Shown here in pieces: positions 25,318 to 33,923 of a stretch of DNA of 64,000 nt. The notes under the pieces are model-generated. The model did no database searches and had not been told where the DNA came from. It saw only the letters and a program-made list of their open reading frames with translations. Origin of the DNA: Bacteroidia bacterium (GTDB taxonomy: Bacteria > Bacteroidota > Bacteroidia > Palsa-965); the NCBI GenBank assembly GCA_025454955.1, contig JALONL010000016.1, positions 59,157 through 123,156 of the forward strand, in the 5' to 3' direction. Both the position numbers and the translations under genes were made by a program. Position 1 is the stretch's first letter; every line of letters begins with the position of its first letter.

Positions 25318-27033
25318 ATGGCCAAAACCACATTTACCGTAGCCGATTACCTGCTTACCCGTCTCAAACAGCTTAATGTAACCGACGTGTTTCAGATTCC
25401 AGGCGATTACGTAAAACATTTTACACAGGCACTCGAATATTTTCCCGGCATAAACACCATAGGTGCCATAAACGAACTCGATGCGGCATACGCAGCCGAT
25501 GCGTATGCACGTACACGCGGACTCGCGGCAGTGTCGCTGCAGTTTGGCGTAAGCACATTCAGTGCATTAAATGCAGTGGCCGGGGCCTGGGTGGAACGCA
25601 GCCCGATTGTGGTAATAAGCGCCACGCCCGGTGCCGACGCGCGAAACATTACCGATATGTACGATGTACTTTTTCATCACTCCACCGGCGATCTCCGCGC
25701 CGATCAGAACGTGTATGAAAACGTAACCGTAAAGGCCATTACGCTAAGCACCAACGTGGGTGCCGAAGAGCAGATCGACGAACTGCTTATCGAAGCCATT
25801 ACACAGAAACGCCCCGTGTACATTGCCTGCTACAAGGAAGTGTGGGGCCAGCCCTGCGCACAGCCGCCCAAAACCCCGCTTAAACCGCGCGAAATAAAAA
25901 GTCCGGCGCTGGCCCTGCAAAATGCGGTGGAGCAGGCGTGGACGCAAATTACGGCCGCAAAGAAACCGGTAATTTTTGCGGGTGTGGAAATTCTCCGCTT
26001 CGGACTTTCTGATCTTTTGCAGAAAATAATTGATGCCAGCGGATTTTTATACACCACCACCAGCCTCGGCAAATCGGTGCTCGACGAAAAAGGAAACAAG
26101 TTTATGGGCACCTATTCCGATGCCGCTTCCATTGAGTCGGTGCGCAATACCATCATGGAGGCCGATTGTGTGCTTACTCTCGGCACCATTATTACCGACG
26201 ATTACCTGGCATTTATTGAAAAGCAATATGCCAACATGGTACTTGCCAATACCGACGGTGTGCGGGCCGGCTATTTCAAATACGGCGATGTAACCATGAA
26301 AGACTTTATGGAAGCCCTGCTGCGCAAATTTAAAGCCAACAAAAGCTATCCGCTCAAATCCGTTGCCCCGCCGCAACCCAAATATCCCGAGCCCTGGGCA
26401 TCCAACTCCGATCCGAAGTACAACAAGGATCCGCAGGTACTTACCTACAACCGATTCTTTCAGCATTCGATGAAATTTCTGAAAGACAACGATATGCTGA
26501 AAGATATTGTAATGACGTATGGCGTAAGCTCGGCACTGTATGTGGCCACCAATGCCTACGGACTTTCGCAGGGCAGTTTTGTATCGTCGGCAGCGTGGCA
26601 GTGCATTGGTTTTGAAACCGGCGCGGCATCGGGCGCTCAATTAGGCAGCGGCAAACGCGCATGGACAGTGGCTGGCGATGGAGGTTTTATGATGGTGTGC
26701 CAGGCACTTTCCACGCTGGCACGCAACAAACTGAACGCCGTAATTTTTGTAATGAGCAATCAGGTATATGCCATCGAACAGGTGTATGTGGACATGACCG
26801 CATTTCAGCCCGGCCCGCAGCATAAGTTTGATGCGTTCGATATTTTGCCGCAGTGGGATTACCTCGCATTGGCCAAAGCATTTGGTGCCGAAGGAATGCG
26901 TGTAACTACGGTGGACGAACTGAACAAGGCATTGCCCGCCATCAAAAAAATAAAAGACAAGCCCGTTCTCGTGGAAGTGGTTATTCCGCAAAAAGACCTG
27001 CCGCGACAAATGTATCGCCTGGGCAGCGAGTAA
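25318..27033 (+). CDS. ThDP-dependent 2-oxo acid decarboxylase (indolepyruvate/pyruvate decarboxylase family)
   Basis: This 571-residue protein has the three-domain plan of pyruvate/indolepyruvate decarboxylases. The N-terminal pyrimidine domain contains the activating Glu53 (AINELDAAYAADAYAR). A central domain and the C-terminal ThDP/Mg domain follow, the last with GDGGFMMVCQALSTLARN...VMSN (GDG at 453-455). It removes CO2 from a 2-oxo acid to give an aldehyde. The exact substrate (indolepyruvate, phenylpyruvate or branched-chain) cannot be read off. ATG 25318 is chosen because the 18 residues before it look like translated leader. The next gene, 41 bases on, encodes an amino acid oxidase that could supply the 2-oxo acid. 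Confidence 0.88.
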   Translation: MAKTTFTVADYLLTRLKQLNVTDVFQIPGDYVKHFTQALEYFPGINTIGAINELDAAYAADAYARTRGLAAVSLQFGVSTFSALNAVAGAWVERSPIVVISATPGADARNITDMYDVLFHHSTGDLRADQNVYENVTVKAITLSTNVGAEEQIDELLIEAITQKRPVYIACYKEVWGQPCAQPPKTPLKPREIKSPALALQNAVEQAWTQITAAKKPVIFAGVEILRFGLSDLLQKIIDASGFLYTTTSLGKSVLDEKGNKFMGTYSDAASIESVRNTIMEADCVLTLGTIITDDYLAFIEKQYANMVLANTDGVRAGYFKYGDVTMKDFMEALLRKFKANKSYPLKSVAPPQPKYPEPWASNSDPKYNKDPQVLTYNRFFQHSMKFLKDNDMLKDIVMTYGVSSALYVATNAYGLSQGSFVSSAAWQCIGFETGAASGAQLGSGKRAWTVAGDGGFMMVCQALSTLARNKLNAVIFVMSNQVYAIEQVYVDMTAFQPGPQHKFDAFDILPQWDYLALAKAFGAEGMRVTTVDELNKALPAIKKIKDKPVLVEVVIPQKDLPRQMYRLGSE

Positions 27034-27074
27034 AGGTTTTACAGTAATCAGCAATCCCCTAACATACACCTATC

Positions 27075-29093
27075 ATGTCACAAAAAACGTATTCTATTTT
27101 CGGAGCCGGGGCAGCCGGACTTTACACCGCCTGGCGTTTGCTGAGCGGCAAAAGCAAAGACCCCAAACTAAAAGGCAAATTATTGGTAAAAGGCGATGTA
27201 CTTGAGCTTTACGACTGGGGCCGTTACGATTTTTCGAAACAATATCCCGGCACACGTTCGCCCGGAGCGCGCATCTGCACCTGGTTTTACCAGAACGATC
27301 CCAAAAACTCGTATGTGGAGCTTGGCGGTATGCGCTATTCGTTCTGGAATAAAAAACCTTCGCAGGAATTTCCCAATCCCAACGACGGACTGGCTCCCGG
27401 CCACCGCGTGGTGACGGAAACCATTGAACGGCTCGGGCTGAACAAATATTCGGTGCCGTTTAATGTGACCGGCAATCAGTTGTTTTACCTGCGCTCGAAG
27501 AATTTTTATCTCAACGATATTAATTCAAACAATCCGGCGCCGTACAATGTAAACAACTTCGGCGCCACCACCTCGCCCGATCAGGGTTTTACCACGGTAG
27601 AAAACCTGTCGGTAACGGCCACCACCGGGCCGCAAACCCGTTTGCAATGGTGCAGATTTTACAACGAAGGCACTATTACCACCACATTGCCCGAAACATC
27701 GGTATTCCAGAAAGGCGATTACCTGAAAGACATCGGTTACTGGAATCTGCTTTACGATCAGTTGGGCTCCGAAGGCTATGATTATGCAGCCGATGGCAAC
27801 GGATACAGTTCGAATGTAATTAATACCAACTCGGCCGTATCGTTTAACATGAACAACGAGTTTACGCCGGGCAGTCAGTACCGCACGCTGTCTATCGGCT
27901 ACTCGGGCATGTTTAATGCCTTGTTCGACGAGATTGTGCGCTTGTGCAAAAGCAAAGGAATCGTGTTTAAGTATTATCCTGATACACGTTTGCACTCTAT
28001 TGTGTGGAAAGACAGCAAGGCCGTATTCACCTACGCCAGCCGCAACAATCCCGATATTGCCGAAGGCACGCGCACGGCCGATGCCGCCTGGCTGGCCATG
28101 CCCCGCGCAGCCATCGAAAAAGTGGCACAGGCCACACAATACACCGCGCCGCCTCCCGGCACGCTCGATGTGCTTAACCACGAACGCGTGAGTTTGTACA
28201 TCGAATCAACCATCATGCAGCCTTCGTACAAAGTGGGCATGTTTTTCGACTCGCCGTGGTGGGCACCCGATGCCGAAAATCCTGCGCCGTATCCCGCACT
28301 TATCGAAGGCTATGTAATTACCGACGATGTAATTGCCGCACTACGCAAGCAGAAGTTTCCGGCCAATGCCCTCAAAGCCATGCAGCAATTGGTGTATGTG
28401 CCTTACAACACCGAAGCCGATATGGTGAAGGCCATCGAAAACATCACCAATCAGCCGCTTACTATTTTGCAAATCAAGCAGCTTGGCGTTGCGGCAAAGC
28501 GCGATACCATTGGCCCGAGTGTTACCAATTCGCCCATACGCATGGTGGTGTATTTTGGTCACAATGCCACCGACCAGAAAAAGAAACCGGTGTACGGCAT
28601 CCTCGCCAGCTACGACGACGAAGACAACACCACATTCTGGCGCGAACTCGAACTCGGCCCACAGCGCGAGCGTAAAATTCCCTCTTCGCGCGATACACAG
28701 CCCATTGACGGCCCGCGCAAAGTACCGGGGCGCATGGTAAAAATGCTGCGCAAAATGCTGGCCGAACTGCATTTCGGCCCCAACTCAAACTACACCTACG
28801 TGCCCGAACCGCTCGAAGCCGCGTATGTCGATTGGTCGCTGCCGCCCTTCAATGCCGGCTACCACGAATGGGCCCCGCACTATGACATTGGCGATGTACA
28901 GCGCAAAATCCGCAAGCCCTCGCAACTCATCAAAGGAAAAGATGCCGACATTTTCATCGTAGGCGAAGCTTACTCCAACGATCAGGCCTGGGTAGAAGGC
29001 GCATACTGCACCGCCGAATCGGTGCTCAACGATTTCTTCGGCATAGAACCCATCATCGACAACCGCCAATACCCATTCATCTGCCCCGAATAA
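27075..29093 (+). CDS. FAD-dependent L-amino acid oxidase / amine oxidase family protein
   Basis: This 672-residue protein has the FAD-binding GxGxxG (YSIFGAGAAGLYTAWRLL, residues 10-15), the GGMRYS segment of amine oxidases near residue 85, and the C-terminal FAD contact GEAYSNDQAWVEGAYCTAESVL. It is longer than typical L-amino acid oxidases, with insertions between residues 120 and 280. Known relatives (RebO, VioA, StaO and other LAAOs) convert an amino acid, often tryptophan, to the imine or 2-oxo acid. No signal peptide is present, so it is cytoplasmic. With the decarboxylase it would give amino acid to 2-oxo acid to aldehyde. The substrate is not determined. Confidence 0.85.
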   Translation: MSQKTYSIFGAGAAGLYTAWRLLSGKSKDPKLKGKLLVKGDVLELYDWGRYDFSKQYPGTRSPGARICTWFYQNDPKNSYVELGGMRYSFWNKKPSQEFPNPNDGLAPGHRVVTETIERLGLNKYSVPFNVTGNQLFYLRSKNFYLNDINSNNPAPYNVNNFGATTSPDQGFTTVENLSVTATTGPQTRLQWCRFYNEGTITTTLPETSVFQKGDYLKDIGYWNLLYDQLGSEGYDYAADGNGYSSNVINTNSAVSFNMNNEFTPGSQYRTLSIGYSGMFNALFDEIVRLCKSKGIVFKYYPDTRLHSIVWKDSKAVFTYASRNNPDIAEGTRTADAAWLAMPRAAIEKVAQATQYTAPPPGTLDVLNHERVSLYIESTIMQPSYKVGMFFDSPWWAPDAENPAPYPALIEGYVITDDVIAALRKQKFPANALKAMQQLVYVPYNTEADMVKAIENITNQPLTILQIKQLGVAAKRDTIGPSVTNSPIRMVVYFGHNATDQKKKPVYGILASYDDEDNTTFWRELELGPQRERKIPSSRDTQPIDGPRKVPGRMVKMLRKMLAELHFGPNSNYTYVPEPLEAAYVDWSLPPFNAGYHEWAPHYDIGDVQRKIRKPSQLIKGKDADIFIVGEAYSNDQAWVEGAYCTAESVLNDFFGIEPIIDNRQYPFICPE

Positions 29094-29114
29094 CAAAAAC
29101 CTCAGCGAAGCTGC

Positions 29115-29183
29115 AGAAAGTTTTCTCCGGCAAAGCCGGATAAACTTTCTACTTAATTGAAACAAGTCTGTGACTTGTTTCAA
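29115..29183 (+). terminator. Two stacked hairpins downstream of the oxidase gene
   Basis: The first is AGAAAGTTT...AAACTTTCT (29115-29150) with an inner stem TCCGGC-AAA-GCCGGA. The second is TTGAAACAAGTC-TGT-GACTTGTTTCAA (29157-29183). They precede the stronger terminator at 29200 and probably stabilise or end the transcript. Confidence 0.6.
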
Positions 29184-29199
29184 AAAATTACTCTGCATA

Positions 29200-29233
29200 A
29201 AAAAGCTGTCGCCCCAAAAAGTGACAGCTTTTT
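29200..29233 (+). terminator. Rho-independent terminator
   Basis: The stem AAAAAGCTGTC pairs with GACAGCTTTTT and is followed by ATTT. A decayed copy of the same block lies at 29245-29295 (TTACTCCGCATAAAAAAATG...GTGACAGTTTTTTTATTCCC), so the terminator has been duplicated in tandem. Confidence 0.8.
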
Positions 29234-29345
29234 ATTTCCCCCCAATTACTCCGCATAAAAAAATGGTAGCTCCCCCAAAGTGACAGTTTTTTTATTCCCG
29301 CGAAAAATAAATCCTATAAATAAAATAGGAATAATAGGATTTTTA

Positions 29346-29353
29346 TATTTTTG
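29346..29353 (+). promoter_or_regulatory. Bacteroidota -7 box before the DUF2490 gene
   Basis: TATTTTTG matches TAnnTTTG and lies 22 bases before the GTG start at 29376. It supports the GTG start, because the upstream ATG at 29280 would lie before the promoter and within the duplicated terminator. Confidence 0.5.
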
Positions 29354-29375
29354 CCCCGCCTGTCAATTCGCCACA

Positions 29376-30125
29376 GTGAAAAAATTAAGCACACTAATCT
29401 CCCTGTGCATTGTAACAGCCGGTTTCGCCCAGCCGCAAACAACGTATCACCAGCAACTCATCTGGTACTGCTGGTTCGAAACCATAACCCTGAGTAACCG
29501 CTGGTACATACAGGCCGAAGTGCAGGAACGCCATTTCATAAATCCGTTTGCACCACATCAGTTTCTGTTGCGGGCGCATTTACACCGGACTTGGGAAAAA
29601 ACAGGCTGGGAGGCATCGGCCGGTTTCTGTAGCTTTTTTCACAACCCAAACCTCCCCGATGCAGCCGTAAAACTTACCGTACCCGAACTTCGTCCGCACG
29701 CCGAGGCCGCCTGCCGGCACAGCTTTGGCCGTTTAAGCTGCGAGCACCGGTTAAGAACCGAAGCCCGATTTTTTCATCACGTTAATGCAGCCGGCAATGC
29801 GCTGGCCGAAGATTATTATTTCAGCGCATTCCGTTTCCGTTACCGCCTTCAGTTCACGTATCCGCTGTTCCGCATCAATAACAGCCATGAAGTAAAACTC
29901 AAACTCAGCAACGAATATCACCTTCAGGCAGGCGGCGAAACGGGTGAGCCCGATTTCGACCAAAACAGATTGTATGGCGGATTGAGTATGGCCGTTACGC
30001 CATCGTTAACCATTGATGCCGGGTACATGCACTGGTACCAGCACCGGCAGCCGGATGTAATTTTCAACCGTGATATTATCAGGTTTACCGTATTTCATCG
30101 CATTAATGCAGGCCGCAAATCTTAA
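29376..30125 (+). CDS. DUF2490-type outer-membrane protein
   Basis: This 249-residue protein starts at GTG 29376 with signal sequence KKLSTLISLCIVTAGFAQ. The chain matches DUF2490 proteins: QQLIWYCWFETITLSNRWYIQAEVQERHF near the N-terminus, LSCEHRLRTEARFF in the middle, and repeated barrel strands ending in FTVFHRINAG. Family members are predicted outer-membrane barrels of unknown function. Its last four bases overlap the convergent next gene. Confidence 0.8.
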   Translation: MKKLSTLISLCIVTAGFAQPQTTYHQQLIWYCWFETITLSNRWYIQAEVQERHFINPFAPHQFLLRAHLHRTWEKTGWEASAGFCSFFHNPNLPDAAVKLTVPELRPHAEAACRHSFGRLSCEHRLRTEARFFHHVNAAGNALAEDYYFSAFRFRYRLQFTYPLFRINNSHEVKLKLSNEYHLQAGGETGEPDFDQNRLYGGLSMAVTPSLTIDAGYMHWYQHRQPDVIFNRDIIRFTVFHRINAGRKS

Positions 30126-30475
30126 AACCCGGCCTCCGATTTCCTGAAGAGGAGAATAATAAGCACAACTGCCGAAAGCAATGTACCCACAGGCAAATAC
30201 CAGAGAGTGGCCACGGCAGCAATAATTCCAGCCGGCCATGCCCACGGTAACTTAAATACAAAAGCGGCCAGAAATACAAGCCAGCATAATCCGAATACAA
30301 TAAACAATGGGCCAAGCTGAAACACATTGATGTTCAGTTTACGGAATAATATTGCCCAGGGTCCGGGTTCGGGCGGGCCAATGTATTTGCCCCTGAGCAA
30401 CACATAAATTCCATCGGCCAGCATGTAACCGCCATTAAGCAGACTAAATATAAGAATGATGATTTTAAAAAGCAT
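30122..30475 (-). CDS. Hypothetical integral membrane protein
   Basis: This 117-residue protein starts at the ATG at 30475, which places the first helix (LFKIIILIFSLLNGGYMLAD) at the N-terminus; an ATG 14 codons upstream is less likely. Three more helices follow (INVFQLGPLFIVFGLCWLVF, LPWAWPAGIIAAVATLWYL, GTLLSAVVLIILLF). The GKYIGPPEPGPWA loop between helices 1 and 2 resembles small membrane proteins common in environmental bacteria. The function is unknown. Confidence 0.65.
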   Translation of the reverse strand: MLFKIIILIFSLLNGGYMLADGIYVLLRGKYIGPPEPGPWAILFRKLNINVFQLGPLFIVFGLCWLVFLAAFVFKLPWAWPAGIIAAVATLWYLPVGTLLSAVVLIILLFRKSEAGF

Positions 30476-30626
30476 TGTAAATGGATTGGAGCACAAATAT
30501 AATTTTTGCCAGAGCATATTATTCTGATTGTAAAATGGCCAAACAGGGCAGGGGAATTAAATACAGTAAGGAGGACACCCCTACTTGTAAAAAAATCATC
30601 AACCTTCTGTATCTTTCCAAACCGTT

Positions 30627-30689
30627 CCGGTTATAGGTAATAAAGTCGCCTGCCGGAAGTTCCGGTTTGAAATAACCGGACAGTCCGGT
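30627..30689. promoter_or_regulatory. CCGGTT/AACCGG boxes upstream of the sigma factor gene
   Basis: CCGGTT occurs at 30627-30632, 30662-30667 and 30684-30689, and AACCGG at 30674-30679. The 30662/30674 pair forms an inverted repeat with a 6-base spacer. Similar AACCGGA boxes lie near 1500-1590 upstream of the kelch gene. They could be binding sites for a regulator; no expression evidence exists here. Confidence 0.3.
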
Positions 30690-30723
30690 TAGCGATAAAT
30701 AGCTGGACCAAAGCGGTAACCTT

Positions 30724-31326
30724 ATGATGAAAACCCCGGCTATGGAGGTAGTATCCAAATACCACGTTTCAGGAGAGGAACTGAATCGTGAGCAGCAACT
30801 GGTGGAGGCCGCCAAGCGCGACCCTGTGCAGTTTAAGCCCCTGTACAACCTCTATTACGAACGCATTTACATGTACATCTGGCAACGGATGGACGATAAA
30901 GAAAAAGCGCACGATGTAACCTCGCAGGTATTCCTCAAAGCCATGACCAACTTGCATAAGTATCAGTTTCGCGGCGTTCCCTTTGCCTCGTGGCTGTACC
31001 GTATTGCCAAAAGCGAAGTGTACAGCGTTTTCAGGCAGGAACAGGCACAGCGCACGGTGAGCATTGATACCCACGGGCTGCATGGCATGATGGAGGAAAT
31101 ACAGGAAGATCCCTACGAAGGATTTGCCCCGCTGCTGGGCGATGCAGTGGCCTCGCTCGATGAAGAAGACCTGCAACTCATTGAAATGCGCTTTTTCGAA
31201 AAAAGACCGTTCAAGGAAATTGCCGAAATACTCGAAATTACCGAGAACAATGCCAAGGTAAAAACGTATAGAATACTCGAAAAACTGCGTAAAAAATTAA
31301 TAGATATGCGCCGTGCTGCCCGATAG
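30724..31326 (+). CDS. Sigma-70 family RNA polymerase sigma factor (ECF type)
   Basis: This 200-residue protein has sigma region 2 at about residues 40-100 (FKPLYNLYYERIYMYIWQRM, KAHDVTSQVFLKAM, PFASWLYRIAKSEV) and region 4 at about 145-195 (LIEMRFFEKRPFKEIAEILEITENNAKVKTYR). No region 1 or 3 is present, so it is of the extracytoplasmic-function class. It is followed 21 bases later by a membrane-anchored protein that may hold it inactive. CCGGTT-type boxes lie in its upstream region. Confidence 0.93.
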   Translation: MMKTPAMEVVSKYHVSGEELNREQQLVEAAKRDPVQFKPLYNLYYERIYMYIWQRMDDKEKAHDVTSQVFLKAMTNLHKYQFRGVPFASWLYRIAKSEVYSVFRQEQAQRTVSIDTHGLHGMMEEIQEDPYEGFAPLLGDAVASLDEEDLQLIEMRFFEKRPFKEIAEILEITENNAKVKTYRILEKLRKKLIDMRRAAR

Positions 31327-31347
31327 CACTGCCTCATCATATATACT

Positions 31348-32973
31348 ATGAAACGAAACGTACAATTTGACCGCCAGAAACCCGGAAGCGACGAAATACT
31401 CTCGCGCCGGAATTTCGATGCGCTGCTCGATCAATACAATCAGCAGGCGGGTAAGGTGGTAAAAATGCCTTCGTCGCGCCGCTATGTGTGGGTGGCCACT
31501 GCCGCTGCCGCAGTTACCCTGCTGGCGGTAGTGTTTTTCTACACCGACGACAGCCTGAACAAAGGCAAAAACAACAACGGTCTGGCCAATAAAACGCCGG
31601 TTACCAAAGACACGCTGACCAATGTGGCCGATGCGGCTCCTGTGCCCGTGCCCGCCTACAACACCCTGCGTGCCGATGCGGCCCGGCAGACTGTGGTGGA
31701 AGCCGGAAACGGAGTACGCATTACCCTTCCTGCAAATGCTCTTGCCGATGCTTCGGGCGCACCGGTGAGTGGCGAAGTAGAACTGCGCTACCGCCGCCTG
31801 GCCGATCCGGTTGATCTTTTCCTCTCCGATATTCCCATGGGCACCCAAAACGGCTCCACCACCGAAGCTTACGAGTCGGCAGAAATGGTGGAGATGCTGG
31901 CTTTCCAGAACGGACAGCCCCTGGCACTGCGCAAAGGGCAAACCATAGACGTGGAGCTGCCCGCCGTGAGCGGATTTTCGCCCTACAGCCTCGAAACAGC
32001 CACCGCCTCGTGGATTCCCGTGCAGAGCAACGAAAACACCGCCGCTGTAAACAACCAGCTTCTGGCCATTGAAGACCTCAGCCCGCAGCGCCGTGCCGAG
32101 TACGATGCCCTGCTCGAAGAGCAGCGTATGGAAGAATACCGCATCACCGCCCCGCTGCTGCCCGCGCTCCCCGCACAGCCCCGCGCCGCCGATCCGAAGA
32201 AAAACCGCTTTAACGTGGACTTCAAAGCCGGCGAGTTTCCGGAAATGACCGACTGGAAAAACGTGGTGTTTGAAGTCGATGAATCGGCCCGCCGCTTTAA
32301 TGCCTCGGTGTACGAAGTGCAGTGGGAAAACGTAACACTTGTCCGCAGCAACCGCGAAGGCTACTACCAGATTCGCCTCGAAAAAGGCTTGCGCGCCGAG
32401 AAAATAGATGTGTATCCCGTACTCGAAGGCGATGCACTGAAAGCCGCGCAGGACGAGTACAACGCCGCCGCCGAAAAACGGCAGCAGATACTCGGCAACC
32501 AGCAAACACAGCTTAACACCCTGCGTGCCCGCATTGCCGAAAAATGCAATGCCCTGCGCCGTGCCGATACCAATGCTCCGCAAAACAACGAGGCCGCGGC
32601 CGGCAAAAAAACGTTCCGCTCGGGGCATCTCGGCATTTTTGCCACACTTCGCAAAATTGCCTGGCCTTCGTCGGTGCGCACTGCTTCGCTCATGCTCAAC
32701 GGGCCCGATGGCAAAGCCATTAATGCCTCGCGCATTATTCATGTGCAGCAGGGCATTAACAGCATTTTCAAATGGAACGGCAACCCCGCCGCCGGTTTCA
32801 GCTACAATGCCGGTGCGAAAAACCAGCTTTGGGTAATTGCCGACGGCAAACTCTGGTGGGCTGCCTCAGAGGCATTTACGCCCGCCGCTTCCGATTTGCG
32901 CATTACCCTTAAACCCGTGCCCGCACAGGCTGCGGCCAATGCCGGTACACTCCGCAATTACTTCGCACTCTGA
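31348..32973 (+). CDS. Single-span membrane protein coupled to the sigma factor (possible anti-sigma)
   Basis: This 541-residue protein has a short cytoplasmic N-terminus of about 45 residues (FDRQKPGSDEILSRRNFDALLDQYNQ), one membrane helix (YVWVATAAAAVTLLAVVFFY, 46-65), and a large periplasmic part. Residues 110-200 resemble a ZU5-like beta domain (GVRITLPANALADASGAPVSGEVELRYR). A helical, Glu/Gln/Ala-rich stretch around 380-420 could be a coiled coil. Topology and position after an ECF sigma gene suggest anti-sigma function, but no known anti-sigma motif is visible, so this is inference. The next gene starts 5 bases after its stop. Confidence 0.65.
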   Translation: MKRNVQFDRQKPGSDEILSRRNFDALLDQYNQQAGKVVKMPSSRRYVWVATAAAAVTLLAVVFFYTDDSLNKGKNNNGLANKTPVTKDTLTNVADAAPVPVPAYNTLRADAARQTVVEAGNGVRITLPANALADASGAPVSGEVELRYRRLADPVDLFLSDIPMGTQNGSTTEAYESAEMVEMLAFQNGQPLALRKGQTIDVELPAVSGFSPYSLETATASWIPVQSNENTAAVNNQLLAIEDLSPQRRAEYDALLEEQRMEEYRITAPLLPALPAQPRAADPKKNRFNVDFKAGEFPEMTDWKNVVFEVDESARRFNASVYEVQWENVTLVRSNREGYYQIRLEKGLRAEKIDVYPVLEGDALKAAQDEYNAAAEKRQQILGNQQTQLNTLRARIAEKCNALRRADTNAPQNNEAAAGKKTFRSGHLGIFATLRKIAWPSSVRTASLMLNGPDGKAINASRIIHVQQGINSIFKWNGNPAAGFSYNAGAKNQLWVIADGKLWWAASEAFTPAASDLRITLKPVPAQAAANAGTLRNYFAL

Positions 32974-32978
32974 AAACG

Positions 32979-33683
32979 GTGATACGCCTGCTGCATACAC
33001 TTTTGCTTGTGCTCACGGCATTAACGGCCGCAGCGCACCCCGCATTGCTGCCCGCCCTGCCCGATACAGGCAGCAAAGCCACCGGCACCATAGTGGTACG
33101 CCGCAAGCCCTTGCTGCCCTACGTAAAAGTGGAATACAACCTGCACGCCGTGTGCGTAACCGAAAGCCGCCAACCCATTTTCAACGATTCCACCAACCGG
33201 GGCGAATGGACAAGTATTGCGCTCTTCGACACCGCCTGCGTACCCCGCGACCTGAAACGCCAACTACCCCAGCACCGCGTACAGTTTGGCCGCACCTACG
33301 CGCAAAACATTCAGTACAGCTACAACCCGGCCGACACCAATCGCACCGATACGCTGGTTGTAGGCTTCTGGATCGACCGCACCGGAAAAATAAAAGGCAA
33401 TTACCCCGATTCGCCCGAAATAACCACACTGCCCGCCGAACTTTACAAGCAGCTTGTGATAATCAGCAAGTCATTTCAGGTGTATGGCGATAAAGGCGGC
33501 GGATATTACACACGCCGTAAATTCCTTCGCCCGTCGGAATTCCGCCGTACCGATTATTACTGCACCGTGCGCATTATTGTATCGGCCAAACCACTTACAC
33601 CCGAGCAGAAAATTGCCGGTGAAAGTGCCATACCGGTAATGGATTATCCTTTTGGCGGGGCAATAGGGGTGGAAACGAAGTAA
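32979..33683 (+). CDS. Hypothetical periplasmic protein
   Basis: This 234-residue protein begins with GTG at 32979 (IRLLHTLLLVLTALTAAAHP, a signal peptide). The mature part has paired beta strands and a segment VVGFWIDRTGKIKGNYPD reminiscent of the TonB C-terminal fold (F.I...G.I). The remainder has no motif I know. It is the third gene of the sigma operon (5-base gap) and may act with the membrane-anchored protein in signal sensing. No ATG fits better than the GTG. Confidence 0.6.
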   Translation: MIRLLHTLLLVLTALTAAAHPALLPALPDTGSKATGTIVVRRKPLLPYVKVEYNLHAVCVTESRQPIFNDSTNRGEWTSIALFDTACVPRDLKRQLPQHRVQFGRTYAQNIQYSYNPADTNRTDTLVVGFWIDRTGKIKGNYPDSPEITTLPAELYKQLVIISKSFQVYGDKGGGYYTRRKFLRPSEFRRTDYYCTVRIIVSAKPLTPEQKIAGESAIPVMDYPFGGAIGVETK

Positions 33684-33923
33684 AAGAATGTGCGGTGCGG
33701 GAAGTTTTTTCCCGATTCAGTGAAGTAAACATAATCCGTTGGTCAATTAACATACAGGATGAATTTTGCAGTTACTGTGTTAATGGGATAATCCTCAGTA
33801 TTTCAAAAAAATATTCAGTTTATTTCAAAGGGGGCAATTCCACCCCGTTGTATAATTTTATTCCCTCCGGCTTCGCAAGAGAGTTAAAAAGTACTAATTT
33901 CCGTACATCAAACCCTTAACTCT

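Noticed and set aside
31297..32742. 481-codon minus-strand ORF
   Set aside because: Antisense of the sigma-linked membrane protein, and it would run into the sigma factor gene. The plus frame has a membrane helix and a tight operon fit.
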